The translations under genes were made by a program, and so were the position numbers. Under the pieces are notes generated by a model. The model was not told where the DNA came from and ran no database searches. It saw only the letters and a list, made by a program, of their open reading frames with translations. Shown here one piece after another: positions 8,219 to 16,348 of a stretch of DNA of 28,413 nt. Numbering within the stretch: the first letter of the stretch is position 1; every line of letters starts with the position of its first letter. The stretch is taken from NCBI GenBank assembly GCA_009746045.1, contig RPFO01001661.1, forward strand, positions 5,001 through 33,413. The letters are read 5' to 3'. Origin of the DNA: Mesostigma viride (lineage: Eukaryota; Streptophyta; Mesostigmatophyceae; Mesostigmatales; Mesostigmataceae).

Positions 8219-9567
8219 CTAGGCTGGGGCTGGAGTTGCTGGGGCCGCGGTGGTCGAGGGGGTCGCTTGCCAGGGCTTGTGGCCGACGTAGATGGCCGCC
8301 CCCTTCCAGTACACCGGCTGGCCCGCCTTGGTCTGCCGGAGCTGGAGGTAGGTCGGCCATAGCTCCCGTCGCCGTTGTTGCTGTGCCAGGGTCAAGTCGT
8401 CGTCCACGGTGAAGTGAGTATTCTCGAGCCGCTTGCGGCGTCGGAGGAACGAAATCTTGTCCGCTGGGCTATCAAAGATGAGAAGAAGCGGAGGCGCCCC
8501 TGCCTTACTACCCCGCGCGCGGGGGAGGCGGTGGGCGGTCAGCTTGATCTCACCAAGAAGGCCCATGGGTGCAAGGATTTTGCTCTCAAACGCACGTGCA
8601 AGCTTCTCGGAATTCTCACCTGCTTCCATGTCGAAGTTCTTGAGTATGGCGTTGAGGCTGCGCTTGGCGAGCTCGGCCTCCTCGAGGAGGTCAAGCGTCT
8701 GCCGCTGGAGCTGGGCTGCGACGGCGGAGGTGGTGGAGGTGGTATGTTGCTTAAGCATGTCCGCCCAGGTCGTGATGGGAGGAGCATCGCCGGCCAGGCC
8801 AGCCGGGGCTGGCTTGGCGGCAATGTCCTTCACTGCCTGGGCGGTGAGGCCTGCTGTGTTCTGCAAGCCCTCGATAGCGATTGCATTATCCTTGAGGCGC
8901 TGGTCGATGTCGCGGAGCTGGGCGGTGATGGAGTCGGTGGAGGCGGAGGGGCCGGGGGGGGGTGGAGGCGAGGAGGGTGGCGGTGGGGGTGGGGATGGTG
9001 GGGAGCTCAGCAGCCAGCGTGCCGCCAAGTGCCGCCACATCTGCGGCAAGAGGGGTCACGTGCTGCTCGAAAGCTTCCTTGAGGAGGGTGCGGATGGTGG
9101 CTTCGGTGGGGAAGGTGGGGGGGGGCGGTTGGGAAGCCCAGATCTCGGATTCGGAGCGTCCAACAAGGGAGCAGAGGGCGAAGCGTTGAAGCCTGGGGCG
9201 AGGCATGCGGTGAATGATTGGGAGAGCCTCGGCGGGGTCGACAAGCTTGCCGTCACCAGGCCATGCAGCGGCCACGGTTGTGGGACGTGCGGTACACGCA
9301 CAGGGCTAGAAGCGAGGCGTGATTGCCGTAAAACACGTCTTCCATGAACCAACCGCCCGGGCTGCGCTGCCAGAAGCCGGGGCTGTTGACGTCAAAGGAG
9401 CGCTCTTCCCAGGGCGGCTCAGCAGAGCGACTGCGCTTAGGTTCAGGCGATGCAGAGGGCTTAGGCGAGCCCGGAAGGCTGGGCGGGCACCAGTGCACGA
9501 CTAGTGTCACCGTTGCCATCTGGGTCGGTGGGCGAAGCTGCAGCCGAAGCTGCAGGCGGATTTTCAT
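8219..9567 (-). pseudogene. L1-type ORF1 protein, copy C (nearly complete)
   Basis: Best-preserved ORF1 in the window, about 450 residues. It starts at ATG 9567 (MKIRLQLRLQLR) and ends at the stop at 8219. N-terminal part: PSASPEPKRSRSAEPPWEE and DVFYGNHASLLALC. After a shift near 9275: TIRTLLKEAFEQHVTPLAAD. After a second shift near 8960, at a run of nine Gs: coiled coil (ITAQLRDIDQRLKDNAIAIE and QRQTLDLLEEAELAKRSLN), RRM-like part (EIKLTAHRLPRARG, LLLIF) and C-terminal domain (KISFLRRRKRLENTHFTVDD, LTLAQQQRRRELWPTYLQL, VYWKGAAIYVGHKPW). This order matches L1 ORF1p, an RNA-binding trimer. The two breaks may be mutations or homopolymer errors. Confidence 0.8.
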
Positions 9568-9772
9568 TGCCGAGCGCAGCCCCCAGGCTGCGTTGCGTCG
9601 AGAGGCGTTTGCTCATCGTATATTGCGTAATAGCTTTGGAAAATTATATCAGCATGTGCGTCGTAGAAAGACGCATCGATTGTGATATTCACGGCTAAAT
9701 TCGGTGCTCAAACGTGAAAGTTATGAGCTCCGCCGTCAGCCATGGCTATCTCGTGGCTCGTGGCTCGTGGCA

Positions 9773-9782
9773 TCTCTGGGAT
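9773..9782. repeat. Target-site duplication of half-LINE C, 5' side
   Basis: TCTCTGGGAT, identical to 7768-7777. It is also part of a resident LINE-type 3' end that continues to 9812. Confidence 0.85.
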
Positions 9783-9812
9783 ATGTGTTACATATTCTCC
9801 AAATGGAGTTAT
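9783..9812 (+). mobile_element. Remnant of a half-LINE-type 3' end
   Basis: ATGTGTTACATATTCTCC-AAAT-GGAGTTAT matches the family 3' signature (GTGCTACATATACTCC-CAAC-GGAGTTAT), with CTCC 9797-9800 and GGAG 9805-9808. Only the last ~35 bp survives, on the plus strand, immediately before the gene-family repeat at 9811. Confidence 0.55.
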
Positions 9813-9975
9813 CAAGGAGACAACCAGCGCATGCAGGCCAGAAATCGGGAGAATCTGGACCATGGTATAGCTCGAGCCTGCCGCTATCTTGTCCGCGTGT
9901 TCGAGTCGTTCAGGATGATGAATATGAATGGGGATGGAAATGACAGTGTATCCTTGTGCATTGAAATTATGGCTG
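9811..9975 (+). pseudogene. Fragment related to the 5' exon of the disrupted gene (copy 1)
   Basis: Starting at ATCAAGGAGACAACC, this matches the minus strand of 28070-28168, which is the 5' exon of the gene split by the LTR element. In one frame it reads GESGPWYSSSLPLSCPRVR, then VVQDDEYEWGW; the gene has GESGPWYLEPAVILSQDDDD. Identity fades after the acidic cluster. It continues in parallel with 10806-10965 down to CTTGTGCATTGAAATTATGG. It is a degenerate family member or element fragment. Confidence 0.6.
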
Positions 9976-10009
9976 GCGTGTAGAGCGATTAGATGACCTA
10001 GACGGTGGG

Positions 10010-10490
10010 GCCGGAAACAGCTCTTGCTTGATCAGGGCGTGTGTTTCGAGCCTAACTGGCCGGGAGTGTCTAGTGGTGAGCTGCCACCATTGCTGCGATC
10101 GCTCTCCCACCATTTACGAGGAAATACGGTCCGCAAATGGAAAACCACTGAAAAGGTCTAGCTAGTCAGTCATTACGTTAGCCATGCATGCCATGATTCC
10201 AAACGTCCAAGAACTGCACACGGTGCAAAGGCAAACTAGCCGGAGGACAGCACTTTCAAATGTGCGGCGGGAACCAAAAGCCGGCGTATGCCGGAAAACA
10301 TCGTGTTGCTGCAGCGACGCGATGATGTGGACAACGAATCCAGTGCCAACCTCGGAACGGCCACAGAGGAGATCTGGCATCACAGAGTTCAGATGTGCGG
10401 AGATACTACACAATCCAGCCGGTCCACGACCTGTTTGTAGTAGAGCTTGTGCCAAGGGGCACTGAGCACCGAACTGATGTGGGTGAGTTT
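10010..10490. other. Unassigned stretch
   Basis: No gene supported. One plus-strand frame near 10290-10440 reads ENIVLLQRRDDVDNES and EEIWHHRVQMCGD before stopping. This looks protein-like but matches nothing I recognise; it could be another piece of the disrupted gene family. An (AATTC)n run closes the stretch. Confidence 0.3.
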
Positions 10491-10495
10491 TGTTC

Positions 10496-10517
10496 CAATT
10501 CAATTCAATTCAATTCA
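10496..10517 (+). repeat. (AATTC)n microsatellite
   Basis: Four AATTC units, like the tail of half-LINE C. They may mark the lost tail of an earlier insertion. Confidence 0.75.
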
Positions 10518-10800
10518 CTCCCTCTCTCTTGCTTGGACTACTATGCAGAACAAGAAGAGGTGGAAGAAGATTGTCCAGGCTCACACGCCAGCCCCTGTGG
10601 GCAAGTCCCCTCCCCCAAGGAGGAAGGGGCGCTTTGCTTCAAGTAGAGTAGTTAGGGTTTTCTAGATGAGATTAGCTTATCGAGTTAGCTTAGTTCGGTT
10701 TCGCGGCTTCGCCCACAGGTCTCCATCCATCCAGCAAGGGAATATGTGCTACATGATCTCCCACCGGAGTCATGTTACAATTCAATTTAACTTAATTTAA
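10518..10800 (+). pseudogene. 5'-truncated LINE-A 3' end
   Basis: Aligns with LINE-A 3437-3766. Shared segments include CTATGCAGAACAAGAAG, the KKIVQAHTPAPVGKSPPPRR translation, GGTTTTCTAGAT and the terminal ATGTGCTACATGATCTCC-CACC-GGAG hairpin (10758-10769), with an AATTCAATTTAA tail. 5' truncation is the usual outcome of LINE integration. Confidence 0.75.
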
Positions 10801-10805
10801 GTTAA

Positions 10806-10965
10806 CTAGCGCATGCCAGAAATCGGAAGAATCCGGTCCGTCCTCGAGCCTGCCGTTTTCTTGTCCGCGTTTTCGAGCCATTCTGGATGATGAATATGAA
10901 TGGAGATGGAAATGTGAAGCCTTGTGCATTGAAATTATGGCTGGCTTACGTGTAGAGCGACTAGA
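10806..10965 (+). pseudogene. Fragment related to the 5' exon of the disrupted gene (copy 2)
   Basis: GCGCATGCCAGAAATCGG to ATGAATATGAATGGAG is nearly colinear with 9828-9940 and weakly with the minus strand of 28070-28160. Like copy 1, it directly follows a LINE-type 3' end, so both LINE insertions hit, or were carried with, the same repeat. Confidence 0.55.
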
Positions 10966-11026
10966 TTACCTAGACCCTTATATCAAAGACCCTTATATGC
11001 TTGCTAGCTAGGTCCTCAAAGTAAAT

Positions 11027-11897
11027 GAGCCACGAGCCACGAGGTAGCCATGGCTGACGGCGGAGCTCATAACTTTCACGTTCGAGCACCGAATTCAGCC
11101 GTAAATATCACAATCGACGCGTCTTTCTACGACGCACATGCTGATATAATTTCCCGAAGCTATTAAGCAATATATGACGAGCAATCAGCAAACGCCCCTC
11201 GACGCAACGCAGCCTGGCGGCTGCGCTCGGCAATGAAAACACGTCTGCAGCTCCGGCTGCAGCTTCGCCATCAGGGGCGGAAGGCAGTGATGACGCTAGT
11301 CGTGCACTGGTGGTCGCCCAGATACCTCCCAAGCTTTCCTCGCCCTCTGCATCGCCTGACCCAAAGCGCATGCAGTCGCCCAGGCGAACCTGAATGGTCT
11401 GAGCGTGATTTTGACGTTGATCAGCTCTTTGCCGAATTGGACGTCAACAGGCCTGCCTTTTTCGCATTGCCAGCCATCAAAATCCTGGAGCTCGTGTTTT
11501 ATGGGTCCCACGCCTCATTGCTGGCCCTGTGCGAGCAGTTCCATTCCAGAACCCACCTTTTCCGCAATGGAGCTCAGACGGTGAAGTTTTCCAACAGCGT
11601 ATCTGACGCCCCTTCTTCGGCCATGCAACATGGCCGGCTGGTCTCGCCACCGCCTTCAGCTCGCAGCTCTCTTTACCCTCACTAAGCGCTCGTCCGCGGA
11701 CCTCCTGCAACCCGCCCCCATTACCGAATCCACCTTCCTCCGCCACCTCCACGACGCCCTCTCACAGCACGTGACGCCCCTTGCTGCAGATGTGGTAGCT
11801 GTGGGTCGCACGCTGGCTGCTGAGCTCCCCACCATCCCAACCGCCACCGCCACCCTCCTCGCCTCCACCCCCCACCCCCCCTCCGCCTCCACCGGGG
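11027..11897 (+). mobile_element. Half-LINE copy D (5' part)
   Basis: Starts GAGCCACGAGCCACGAGGTAGCC, continues with the same leader as copy A (including GCGTC/GACGC hairpin bases near 11119-11135) and ORF1. It stops within the ORF1 proline-rich/coiled-coil junction near 11897. No 3' end is present. Confidence 0.7.
11233..11897 (+). pseudogene. L1-type ORF1 protein, copy D (N-terminal, broken)
   Basis: Starts at ATG 11233 (MKTRLQLRLQLR), identical in style to the other copies. It continues SERDFDVDQLFAELDVNRP and ILELVFYGSHASLLALCEQF, then shifts frame near 11600. LRHLHDALSQHVTPLAADV follows in a second frame from about 11740, matching LTEAFQQHVTPLAADVAA of copy A. It is truncated before the coiled coil. 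The N-terminal domain is more divergent between copies than the C-terminal one. Confidence 0.7.
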
Positions 11898-12559
11898 CGT
11901 CCCCAACATCTACTGCTCCAACCTAGGGCCATTGCTGGTACTTTTGACGTCATGAAAGCAGCGTTTTGGACTAGTGGAATATGATTTTACAGCATAAAAA
12001 GTCCATTTTATCATGAATGAACATGGCCAACAACCCCAAGTGCCCCTAAATTTCTCAATATTTGTAGAGAAATGCTACTTCTCATAATTAAAACCTGCAC
12101 AAATGCACAATTTGGGGCATGCATGTGAAAGTTTGAAGTACAAATTCACAATGAGGTTTTACATTTTTCAATTATTAATGGTATCTCATTCTTCAATCAA
12201 TCAATTTGCAATCGTCCAAACAATTTATTCATTTCATACATGTCCGACAAATTCACAATGAGGTTTTACATTTTTCAATTATTAATGGTATCTCATTCTT
12301 CAATCAATCAATTTGCAATCGTCCAAACAATTTATTCATTTCATACATGTCCGAATATGTTGAAAGAACACATGCAAGTGCTCAATCAGCGTGGACCCCC
12401 TTGGACGCGCCCCACCATATATACATTGGACACATCACCCCAACTACTAAACTGCCCAAAGTCACGGTCACTGAACCAACTACTATGTACATCTGCATTT
12501 CTCCACGTTGCGGTGGGCAATTACGTGCAAAACGCGATTTCGTGCAAAGTCCTCCCCCA
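11898..12559. other. AT-rich 3' flank of the disrupted gene
   Basis: No gene seen. The stretch is AT-rich, contains a 107-bp tandem duplication (12140-12353), and lies beyond the stop codon (12560-12562) of the minus-strand gene, so part of it probably serves as that gene's 3' UTR and terminator region. Confidence 0.5.
12140..12353. repeat. 107-bp tandem duplication
   Basis: 12140-12246 and 12247-12353 appear identical over 107 bp (from ACAAATTCACAATGAGG to CATACATGTCCG). Perfect identity suggests a recent duplication or a collapsed/expanded assembly repeat. Confidence 0.85.
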
Positions 12560-13254
12560 TCATCGCTTGCCAGGTCGATATGAAGGAATGTTGTCCCAGC
12601 TGGCGCCTTCCTTCAGGAGAGTAACATGTTCTCTAGCGAACTTCAGAGGGAAACGAAACTTTTGCTCGCACTCATTACTCCAACCGAGGTCGTGCCCTTC
12701 ATCAAACCATCTGATCACCACCTTCTCCCTCTCTTTGCCCAGGAGGGTGCCAAAGAGCAGAAAATCTTCCTTCTTGGGGTACTTGTGCTCCCAGTTTATG
12801 CACACCTCGTCTACCCATTTCGAACTCCAACCTCCGCGACTCAGTTTCGCGCCATCCATAAAGCGCATCCGGACGTCCGGCCGAACGTCCCTGATTCGGT
12901 TTTCGGCCGTCGCATCTCTGCCCTGACCACCACCCTTCTGCGGCTGTGCAGGTTCGTCGGCACCCTCCGTCTCCTGCCCCGCCCCTCGCCTGCCCCCTCC
13001 CCGACGTTTTGCCTTCTGCCCCTGCGCAGCCGCCGCCTCTGCCATCAACTCTTCGTACGTTTTTTCTGGCTGACCGCACGGTAAGGCTGGTGCGTGGGTT
13101 GGTGCGTTGGGTGGGAGGGAGGCCCCTCCCGCCCCCGGTTGTGCAACTGGTGCGCCGACCGCGGCCTGGCCAACAACACGGCAGGCCTCTCCGGACACAG
13201 TCCCAGACGCGGATCCACGGGGAAACCGAACTGGAGTTTCTTCTTCGCCTTTCC
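12560..13254 (-). CDS. Last exon of the disrupted gene
   Basis: An open frame of about 231 codons after the intron, ending in a stop at 12560-12562. It begins with GKGEEETPVRFPRGSASG, passes a Pro/Ala/Gly-rich linker and a basic GRRGAGQ stretch, then a compact part with aromatic residues: GGWSSKWVDEVCINWEHKYP, DFLLFGTLLGKEREKVVIRW, GWSNECEQKFRFPLKFAREH. The compact C-terminal ~100 residues look like a folded domain, but I do not recognise it. The acceptor is GTGCAG|GG and phase 1 matches the donor at 13395. Confidence 0.65.
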
Positions 13255-13395
13255 CTGCACGTAAGCAGATGCCAATTAACATGAATACGGAAGGGTCGTG
13301 TGAGAAATCAATGAAGCCATGGACTGATGCAAAAAAACTTATGTAGAAATATATTAAGGTACTTATTAAACTCGTTTATTGAAAATGAAATTTAC
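13255..13395 (-). other. Intron (141 bp, GT-AG, phase 1)
   Basis: On the minus strand: donor GGCCG|GTAAATTTC at 13395 and acceptor ACGTGCAG ending at 13255. Joining keeps phase (G + GG = Gly) and links the frame ending ...TVHSA to GKGEEE.... Without removal the frame ends at a stop 20 bases into the intron. Confidence 0.7.
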
Positions 13396-14581
13396 CGGCC
13401 GAATGTACCGTTGGAGCGTGGAAGGGCATCCTTGGTCGATCGAAGATATCCGTCAATGCGGTCAACGGTGCGGTCGATGTCCCTGGCGGCGCCTCAACAT
13501 CGACCACCTCAGTCGGGCGCATCAATCCGGCAAACGCCGGCCCTCCACCTGAGACTGTCGGCGGACCCTCCACGTTACGAGCCTCCAATACCCTCTTCTG
13601 CAGTGGGGTGCTCGCAACAAAATCCGTGTCAGCCGACGGCTCCGGATCGTCATCCTCATTCAGCAGTATCGTGTCCGGGCATTGCTCCATCCCCGTCGAG
13701 CGGGGGGCAAAGTCATCACAACCGTCCTTCCTGACGACGGTACGGGATCGTCACCCAGACCCAAAGAAACCGAGGCGAGGGCGGGGGTCCCCTCAACCGG
13801 GGGTCCCCATGAATCCTGACGAGGCCTCATTCCCATCTGTCGGACACGACCGCCTCCCGTAAATCGGGAACGCCCGCCGGCGCTACCAGTAACAGGCCGC
13901 GAGCCTGCTTCCTGCTGGCGATCCCCATCCTCATCACAGATACGCCCGCCGGCGTTACCAGTAACAGGCTGCGAGCCTCCTTCCTGCTGGCGATCCCCCT
14001 CATCACAGATACGCCCGCCGGCGTTTCCAGTAACAGGCCGCGAGCCTCCTTCCTGCTGGCGATCCCCCTCCTCATCACAGATACGCCCGCCGGCGTTTCC
14101 AGTAACAGGCCGCGAGCCTCCCTCCCGCTGGCGATCCCCCTCCTCGTCACAGATACGCCCGCCGGCGTTTCCAACGACAGGCCTCGAGTCTCCTTCACCA
14201 GCACGCTGGCGCTTACCTCCCCCCCTGTTGTCTTCATCCCCCCCCATTGTGTCATCACGCGAGCCTCCATCACCCCGACTGCGCTTTTTCCCTCCCCTTC
14301 CATCTCCTCCCCCGTCCCTCTCCCCCTCCCCCCTCCTCCCTTCTCCCCATCCCCATCCCTTTTCTCCCCCTCCGCCTCCCCCCCACCCACCCCGGGCGGG
14401 TGCCCCTCAGCATATCCTCCTCCTCGTCCTCCTCGTCCTCCTCGTCCTCCTCGTCCTCCTCGTCCTCCTCGTCCTCCTCGTCCTCCTCGTCCTCCTCGTC
14501 CTCCTCGTCCTCATCCTCATCCTCATCCGCCTCCCCCTTGTCCTCCTTCCCCTCTTCCCCCTTCTCCGAACATCATCCTCA
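13396..14581 (-). CDS. Acidic and repeat-bearing coding region of the disrupted gene
   Basis: Coding sense on the minus strand, spread over several frames. From 14553: a Glu/Asp tract (ADEDEDEDEEDEED and onward) encoded by GAGGAC repeats; after a G7 run (14378-14384) GGEAEGEKRDGDGEKGG; after a G8 run (14238-14245) DEDNRGGGKRQRAGEGD, then five 24-residue repeats (GGSRPVTGNAGGRICDEEGD type), then WGPPVEGTPALASVSLGLGD. After a break near 13755: KDGCDDFAPRSTGMEQCPD, NEDDDPEPSADTDFV. The regular sense across breaks suggests each break is a single missing base. Composition is that of a disordered linker. Confidence 0.5.
13867..14200 (-). repeat. Coding minisatellite, 72/69-bp units (24/23 residues)
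   Basis: AACAGG-anchored units start at 13891, 13963, 14032, 14104 and about 14176. Spacing is 72, 69, 72 and 72, all multiples of three. Each encodes a variant of SRPVTGNAGGRICDEEGDRQ. Each unit contains, on the coding strand, GAAACGCCGGCGGGCG plus TATCTGTGA, which resembles the intronic repeat at 16183-16346 in opposite orientation. Confidence 0.85.
14412..14529 (-). repeat. GAG-GAC-GAG microsatellite encoding an acidic tract
   Basis: A run of nine-base units (TCCTCGTCC on plus) followed by TCCTCA units. On the gene's strand it encodes Glu/Asp. It is prone to slippage. Confidence 0.85.
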
Positions 14582-16092
14582 TCAGACGAAGAATCGTCGT
14601 CGGAAAAGTAGGCGAGGTCTGTCCACCCATTTTACAAGCCAATATTTGATAAGGCGGACCAGGCGCTTCCACCGGCGGATATGGGCGGTCTCCCCGAACA
14701 CCAGCAGAACTCTGCAGGGTCCCCTAAAAAGGGCGTTGGTCATGTCGTCAACCACATCCCACACGACCGGGCTGAAATGCGAGGAGGGTTTGGGAATGTG
14801 ACTGTCCTCCGGAATGCATTCTGGTTCCCACTCGCGCAGGTTCCTCCACTTCTCGTTCCTGTCAGCTGCCAGGTCCAGCACAGCAAACGCCTGGTCCTTC
14901 AGCGACCGAGGAATTTTGTCAGACCCCGTGTACAACTCGTCCACCACCTTCGTCACCACCAGATCCTTTCTTTTTTCGTCTTCCTTCCATATCATTGTCC
15001 TGTATGCGATCCAGTCGGATTCCATCCTCACCCCCTTCCAATCGCTGTAGCCTTCCAACCTGTCCCGCCACCCCTTCTTGGCCTTGGTAGTCCCCTCCTC
15101 CGCCGCCTCCTCGACCTCCTTCTCGACCTCCGCCGCCGCCTCCTGTGGCAAACCAAGCAGATGTTTGGTCTTCACCCCCAAATCGTCATACAAATGACGG
15201 GGGTGGGAAGCGAGCAGCCCTCTCGGGAACTTCCAGTCCTTCTGGTCGACCACTTTCCTTTTAGCCGGCGGAAGGTCCCTCAGCGTGAGAATGATCGCCC
15301 TCGTGGCCGTGACGACCACCCGCCAAAAGTCTCTGGTCAGGCGGCAGTCGGCGATGAACTTGTCGAGGTCCGTGGCGAAGGTGCCCTTCAGCTTCACGCC
15401 AAACACGTGCTCCCTAACCAATACGGGGTTGAAGGTCCCGTTTAGTTGTTTGCAAGCGGCCATCAGCTCGGGCTTCTCCAGGAACTTGATGTGGGCGAAT
15501 TGCTTTGCCGCCTCTATCAAATTCTTGGCGACTTCCATTATTTTTATCAGGTTGCTGGGAGGGGCCTCACCGGACATGATCGGCGCTTGGATCAGGCTGT
15601 CGAAGTACTGGAAACTCGCAAGTTCCCGATGCGCGGTGAAAATGGACAGTTCGTGCGCCTTGTCTTTAGGGCGCGCGTCAAGGAAGTCTTGCCGAGCCGC
15701 GATATCCTGTGCGATCACCGGCTTGCCGTCGACAACGGGCTTCAAAGGGTCCTCACACCAGAACAGCCAGCGCTGCATGAAGTTCTTCTGGTCCGGCCCC
15801 CACTTGTCCGTCTCTTCACCCCCCCTGCCTTGTCGCCGGCGCCGTCCCCTTCGGCCTTGGCTTGCTCTCCTTTCTGCCAAAAGGGCTTCACAATCGCCCA
15901 GATCTTGCCGTACAGAGGAGTTGGGAGAGACACGCCCTTCCCTCTCTTGACGGGTCCATATGCCTGGTAGGCCCGGTGCACATCCCCCAGCGCTGAGCCC
16001 CACGTTGCCTTGGCTTGGGCTGTGTCCTCGGCGTTCATGGCGTTCCCGAGCTGCCTGACAACTTCGATCTGATCGCCGACTGCTTTGGAAAC
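14582..16092 (-). CDS. Central exon of the disrupted gene
   Basis: From the acceptor GATGCAG|GTTTCC (16093/16092) the frame reads VSKAVGDQIEVVRQLGNAMN, AKATWGSALGDVHRAYQAYG, YGKIWAIVKPFWQKGEQAKA. A one-base break lies in the G7 run at 15819-15825, after which EETDKWGPDQKNFMQRWLFW and about 400 further residues follow to a stop at 14582. Visible: helical, charged sequence (FQYFDSLIQAPIMSGEAPPS, FATDLDKFIADCRLTRDFWR, FPRGLLASHPRHLYDDLGVK) and a Glu-rich stretch. No catalytic motif is recognised. Near 14620 a different frame gives TDLAYFSDDDSSSDEDD, so the true junction to the acidic region is unresolved. Confidence 0.65.
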
Positions 16093-16348
16093 CTGCATCG
16101 CCGTAGGGCAACAACGCGCAGAGACACATCGATAGTCCTCCCAAATAAGCACAACTCAACTGAGAACAAGAATACGACTGACAGAAACGCCGGCGGTCGC
16201 ATCTTGACCAAAATATGGCATACTAAGGTGGAACATGAAAACCCCTTATAGAAACGCCGGCGGTCGCATCTTGACCGAACTAATGGCATACTGAAATTAA
16301 CACAAGAAAACCACTTATAGAAACGCCGGCGGTCGCAACCTGGCTTAC
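16093..16348 (-). other. Intron (256 bp, GT-AG, phase 0) filled with tandem repeats
   Basis: Donor AACAGAAG|GTAAGCC at 16348 and acceptor CGATGCAG ending at 16093, on the minus strand. Both ends are phase 0 and link REQK to VSKAVG. The intron is largely the ~68-bp tandem repeat at 16183-16346. Confidence 0.8.
16183..16346. repeat. Intronic tandem repeat, ~68-bp period, 2.4 copies
   Basis: AGAAACGCCGGCGGTCGC begins at 16183, 16250 and 16319 (periods 67 and 69). The first two copies continue with ATCTTGACC and a TGGCATACT box. The third runs almost into the splice donor. Confidence 0.85.

Larger units (their letters stand above)
7778..9772 (-). mobile_element. Half-LINE copy C, complete ORF1-only element
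   Basis: A complete 1995-bp non-LTR element on the minus strand. Order: 5' leader starting with GAGCCAC-type repeats (9772 downward), ORF1 (9567-8219), 3' UTR, stem-loop (7808-7819) and an AATTC-repeat tail (7778-7799). A perfect 10-bp target duplication, TCTCTGGGAT, flanks it. It encodes no endonuclease or RT, so it must have been moved in trans, like the ORF1-only HAL1 derivatives of mammalian L1. It landed next to what looks like the 3' end of another family member (9776-9812). Confidence 0.88.

Noticed and set aside
8375-9347. Long plus-strand open frames opposite half-LINE C
   Set aside because: They are shadows of the minus-strand ORF1, Gly-rich because of the proline-rich coding on the other strand.
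13867-14200. CRISPR-like array
   Set aside because: Units are contiguous near-identical 72-bp repeats without unique spacers, in a eukaryotic coding exon.
14247-14801. Plus-strand open frames rich in Ser/Pro or Leu/Val opposite the acidic region
   Set aside because: They are the reverse-strand reading of a TCC/TCG microsatellite and of the minus-strand coding exon. Low-complexity shadows.
14681-15970. Plus-strand open frames of 170-250 codons over the central exon
   Set aside because: The minus strand carries the coherent reading with phased introns. The plus frames have no domain and mirror its codon pattern.
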